DNA of 64,000 nt. It comes from Bacteroidales bacterium MB20-C3-3. Its GTDB lineage: Bacteria; Bacteroidota; Bacteroidia; Bacteroidales; UBA932. The number at the start of each line of letters is the position of its first letter. The stretch's first letter is position 1. Location of the stretch: positions 434,001 through 498,000 of the forward strand of contig CP141202.1 of NCBI GenBank assembly GCA_035609245.1. Reading direction: 5' to 3'. The notes below the pieces were generated by a model. That model did no database searches. It was given only the letters and a program-made list of their open reading frames with translations, and was not told the DNA's origin. This document shows positions 62,860 through 64,000 of this stretch, piece by piece. Made by a program: the position numbers and the translations under genes.

Positions 62860-63150
62860 TTACCTGAATACTATTTCTTTAACAATCTCCTCTCCAACAA
62901 TTGAATTAATCCTCTCTTTTAGAGCGGTTTTGTACAAGGACAAAGAATCTCTTGCAACAGAAGAACTTAGCGTACAAAAAAGCTTGCCATTACTAAATTC
63001 TCTGCTAATTATATATTTGGTAAATCTGTTGTCTAATGCCTGATCAAAAGCAGTACAAACTGAATTTCCAACCAATCCCCTGGCAATACCCATTGATTGA
63101 ATGTACTCAGGTATCAGATCTCCAATTTTCATATAATCCTTTCTTTTCAT
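62860..63150 (-). CDS. DUF721 (DciA-like) protein
   Basis: A 96-residue protein of the DUF721 family: MKIGDLIPEYIQSMG at the N-terminus, a GNSVCTAFDQ segment in the W-x-x-x-VG position, LFCTLSSSVARDSLSLYKTA in the K-homology-like core and INSIVGEEIVKEIVFR at the end. DUF721 includes DciA, the loader of the replicative helicase in many bacteria. The start overlaps the recF stop by 4 bases, the usual recF-DUF721 pairing, consistent with a DNA replication role. Confidence 0.88.
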   Translation of the reverse strand: MKRKDYMKIGDLIPEYIQSMGIARGLVGNSVCTAFDQALDNRFTKYIISREFSNGKLFCTLSSSVARDSLSLYKTALKERINSIVGEEIVKEIVFR

Positions 63151-64000
63151 AGAATAACCCCTCCCTCTATTTCAACTGTTTTACTTTCGTTGCCTATCTC
63201 TGACAATATATTCTCTATTCTTACTTTGTTACTGTCAGTTATGAATATCTGACCAAAAGTACTGGAAGAGACAAGATTTAAAAGGAACTCAACCCTTTTT
63301 ATATCCAGTTTATCAAAAACATCATCAAGTAACAAAAGTGGATTATGTTTAGTATTCTCCTTAAAAAGTGAATATTGTGCAAGTTTCAGAGATATTAAAA
63401 AAGATTTCTGCTGACCCTGAGATCCAACTTTTCTAATCTGTTCGCCATCCATTCCAAAAAGCAGTTCATCTCTGTGCACTCCCACAGTTGTATAGCCGAG
63501 ACGGGATTCTCTTTCGAACGACTCATTTAAGAGTTCAATTAAGCTCCCTCTCTCCAGATCTGATTTATAATCAACTGATACCTTCTCTCTTCCACCTGAA
63601 ATATCTTTGTAAAATTTGGTTACAAAAGGGACAAAATCTTTAACAAACTCACATCTGCAATTATAAATATAGACCGCATTCTCCTGCATTTTCTCAGAAA
63701 TTGTATCCAATAGAAGTCTGTTCCTGAAATCTGTCTTTAAAAGTTTATTTCTCTGAGCAAGGAGGTTATTATAATTCTGAACCCTTCTTAGATACTCTCT
63801 GTCCAGCTGAGAAATGACTGCATTCAGAAACTTTCTTCTCTCATCTCCTGATTCATTAATTAAACAAGTATCGTATGGAGAGACCATAACGATAGGTATG
63901 ATTCCGATATGATCTGACAATCGCTTGTAAAGTTTTCCGTTCCTCTTCATCTGCTTATCTCCGGATCTGTTAAGAGAGAGGGATATCTGGTCTGTAGAGC
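63147..64000 (-). CDS. recF: DNA replication and repair protein RecF (partial, 5' end outside the window)
   Basis: The C-terminal ~284 residues of RecF run off the right edge; the frame stays open to 64000. KRNGKLYKRLSDHIG and the VSPYDTCLINESGDERRKFL segment are family-typical, SQGQQKSFLISLKLAQ is the ABC signature motif and LLLLDDVFDKLD the Walker B. The Walker A lies beyond the window. It loads RecA at gaps with RecO and RecR. It is coupled to the DUF721 gene by a 4-base overlap. Confidence 0.93.
   Translation of the reverse strand, partial: STDQISLSLNRSGDKQMKRNGKLYKRLSDHIGIIPIVMVSPYDTCLINESGDERRKFLNAVISQLDREYLRRVQNYNNLLAQRNKLLKTDFRNRLLLDTISEKMQENAVYIYNCRCEFVKDFVPFVTKFYKDISGGREKVSVDYKSDLERGSLIELLNESFERESRLGYTTVGVHRDELLFGMDGEQIRKVGSQGQQKSFLISLKLAQYSLFKENTKHNPLLLLDDVFDKLDIKRVEFLLNLVSSSTFGQIFITDSNKVRIENILSEIGNESKTVEIEGGVIL

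Overview
The window is a 64 kb stretch of chromosome from a member of the Bacteroidota, most likely a Bacteroidales-type anaerobe or nanaerobe. The evidence is the gene content: TonB-dependent and OMP_b-brl-type outer-membrane proteins with carboxypeptidase-like N-terminal domains, cydAB preceded by a DUF4492 gene, DUF6913, DUF4301, DUF6249 and DUF349 proteins, an RNase G operon with a 30-residue COX24/mS38-like protein, and exported C1 and M28 peptidases. Several genes also carry the Bacteroidota -33/-7 promoter (TTTG, then about 18-19 bases, then TAnnTTTG), sometimes only 4 bases before the ATG. The DNA is AT-rich, densely packed and mostly housekeeping. There is no prophage, CRISPR array or transposase gene.

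Layout. 1-2.2 kb: a 5'-truncated URO-D/MtaA-like gene, then a crotonase and 3-hydroxyacyl-CoA dehydrogenase pair. 2.3-10.8 kb: an unusual receiver-domain/ATP-grasp fusion, a TonB-dependent receptor, a PurF-like amidotransferase, an AraC regulator and a GNAT. 10.8-11.7 kb: the only accessory-looking stretch. It holds a 554-bp transposase-less element with 14-bp inverted ends and a 7-bp target duplication, inserted into a ~63-bp tandem repeat, followed by a 128-bp nested palindrome abutting tRNA-Arg(UCU). 11.7-18.3 kb: DUF368 (PopT-type) transporter, TPR protein, DUF6913 protein, acyl-CoA ligase and a ClpB without its N-domain. 18.4-30.2 kb: queE, two secreted C1 peptidases, pssA, a PAS/GAF histidine kinase, a phosphosugar mutase, MATE, GT39 and THUMP-like methyltransferase genes. 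30.2-43.2 kb: rng / mS38-like / HU, lon-ung, DUF349-yidC-yggS, trmD, and a polyferredoxin/DUF362 pair. 43.3-50.8 kb: cydAB, an unknown membrane protein, an M28 peptidase and an ABC transporter operon closed by a YtrA-type GntR regulator. 50.9-58.6 kb: an outer-membrane barrel, folD, ffh, a TetR regulator, lysA and a deoxyhypusine-synthase-like gene. 58.7-64 kb: a second nested palindrome, DUF6249, an ECF sigma factor with a membrane partner, DUF4301, pdxB, DUF721 and a partial recF.

How parts work together. The crotonase and hydroxyacyl-CoA dehydrogenase perform consecutive steps of C4/fatty-acyl-CoA metabolism. DUF4492-cydA-cydB forms a quinol oxidase module, divergent from a membrane polyferredoxin and Tat-exported DUF362 pair. 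The GntR-ABC operon carries a candidate autorepressor operator at its own promoter. The ECF sigma gene and the outer-membrane barrel gene about 8.4 kb away share a nearly identical promoter-like 16-mer, which suggests that the sigma factor controls both.

The best candidates for undescribed biology are the 554-bp element with its target repeat and the tRNA-side palindrome, the second nested palindrome at 58.7 kb, and the shared ECF motif. Other points worth checking are the N-domain-less ClpB and the double-receiver/ATP-grasp protein that lacks the phosphohistidine and PEP domains.
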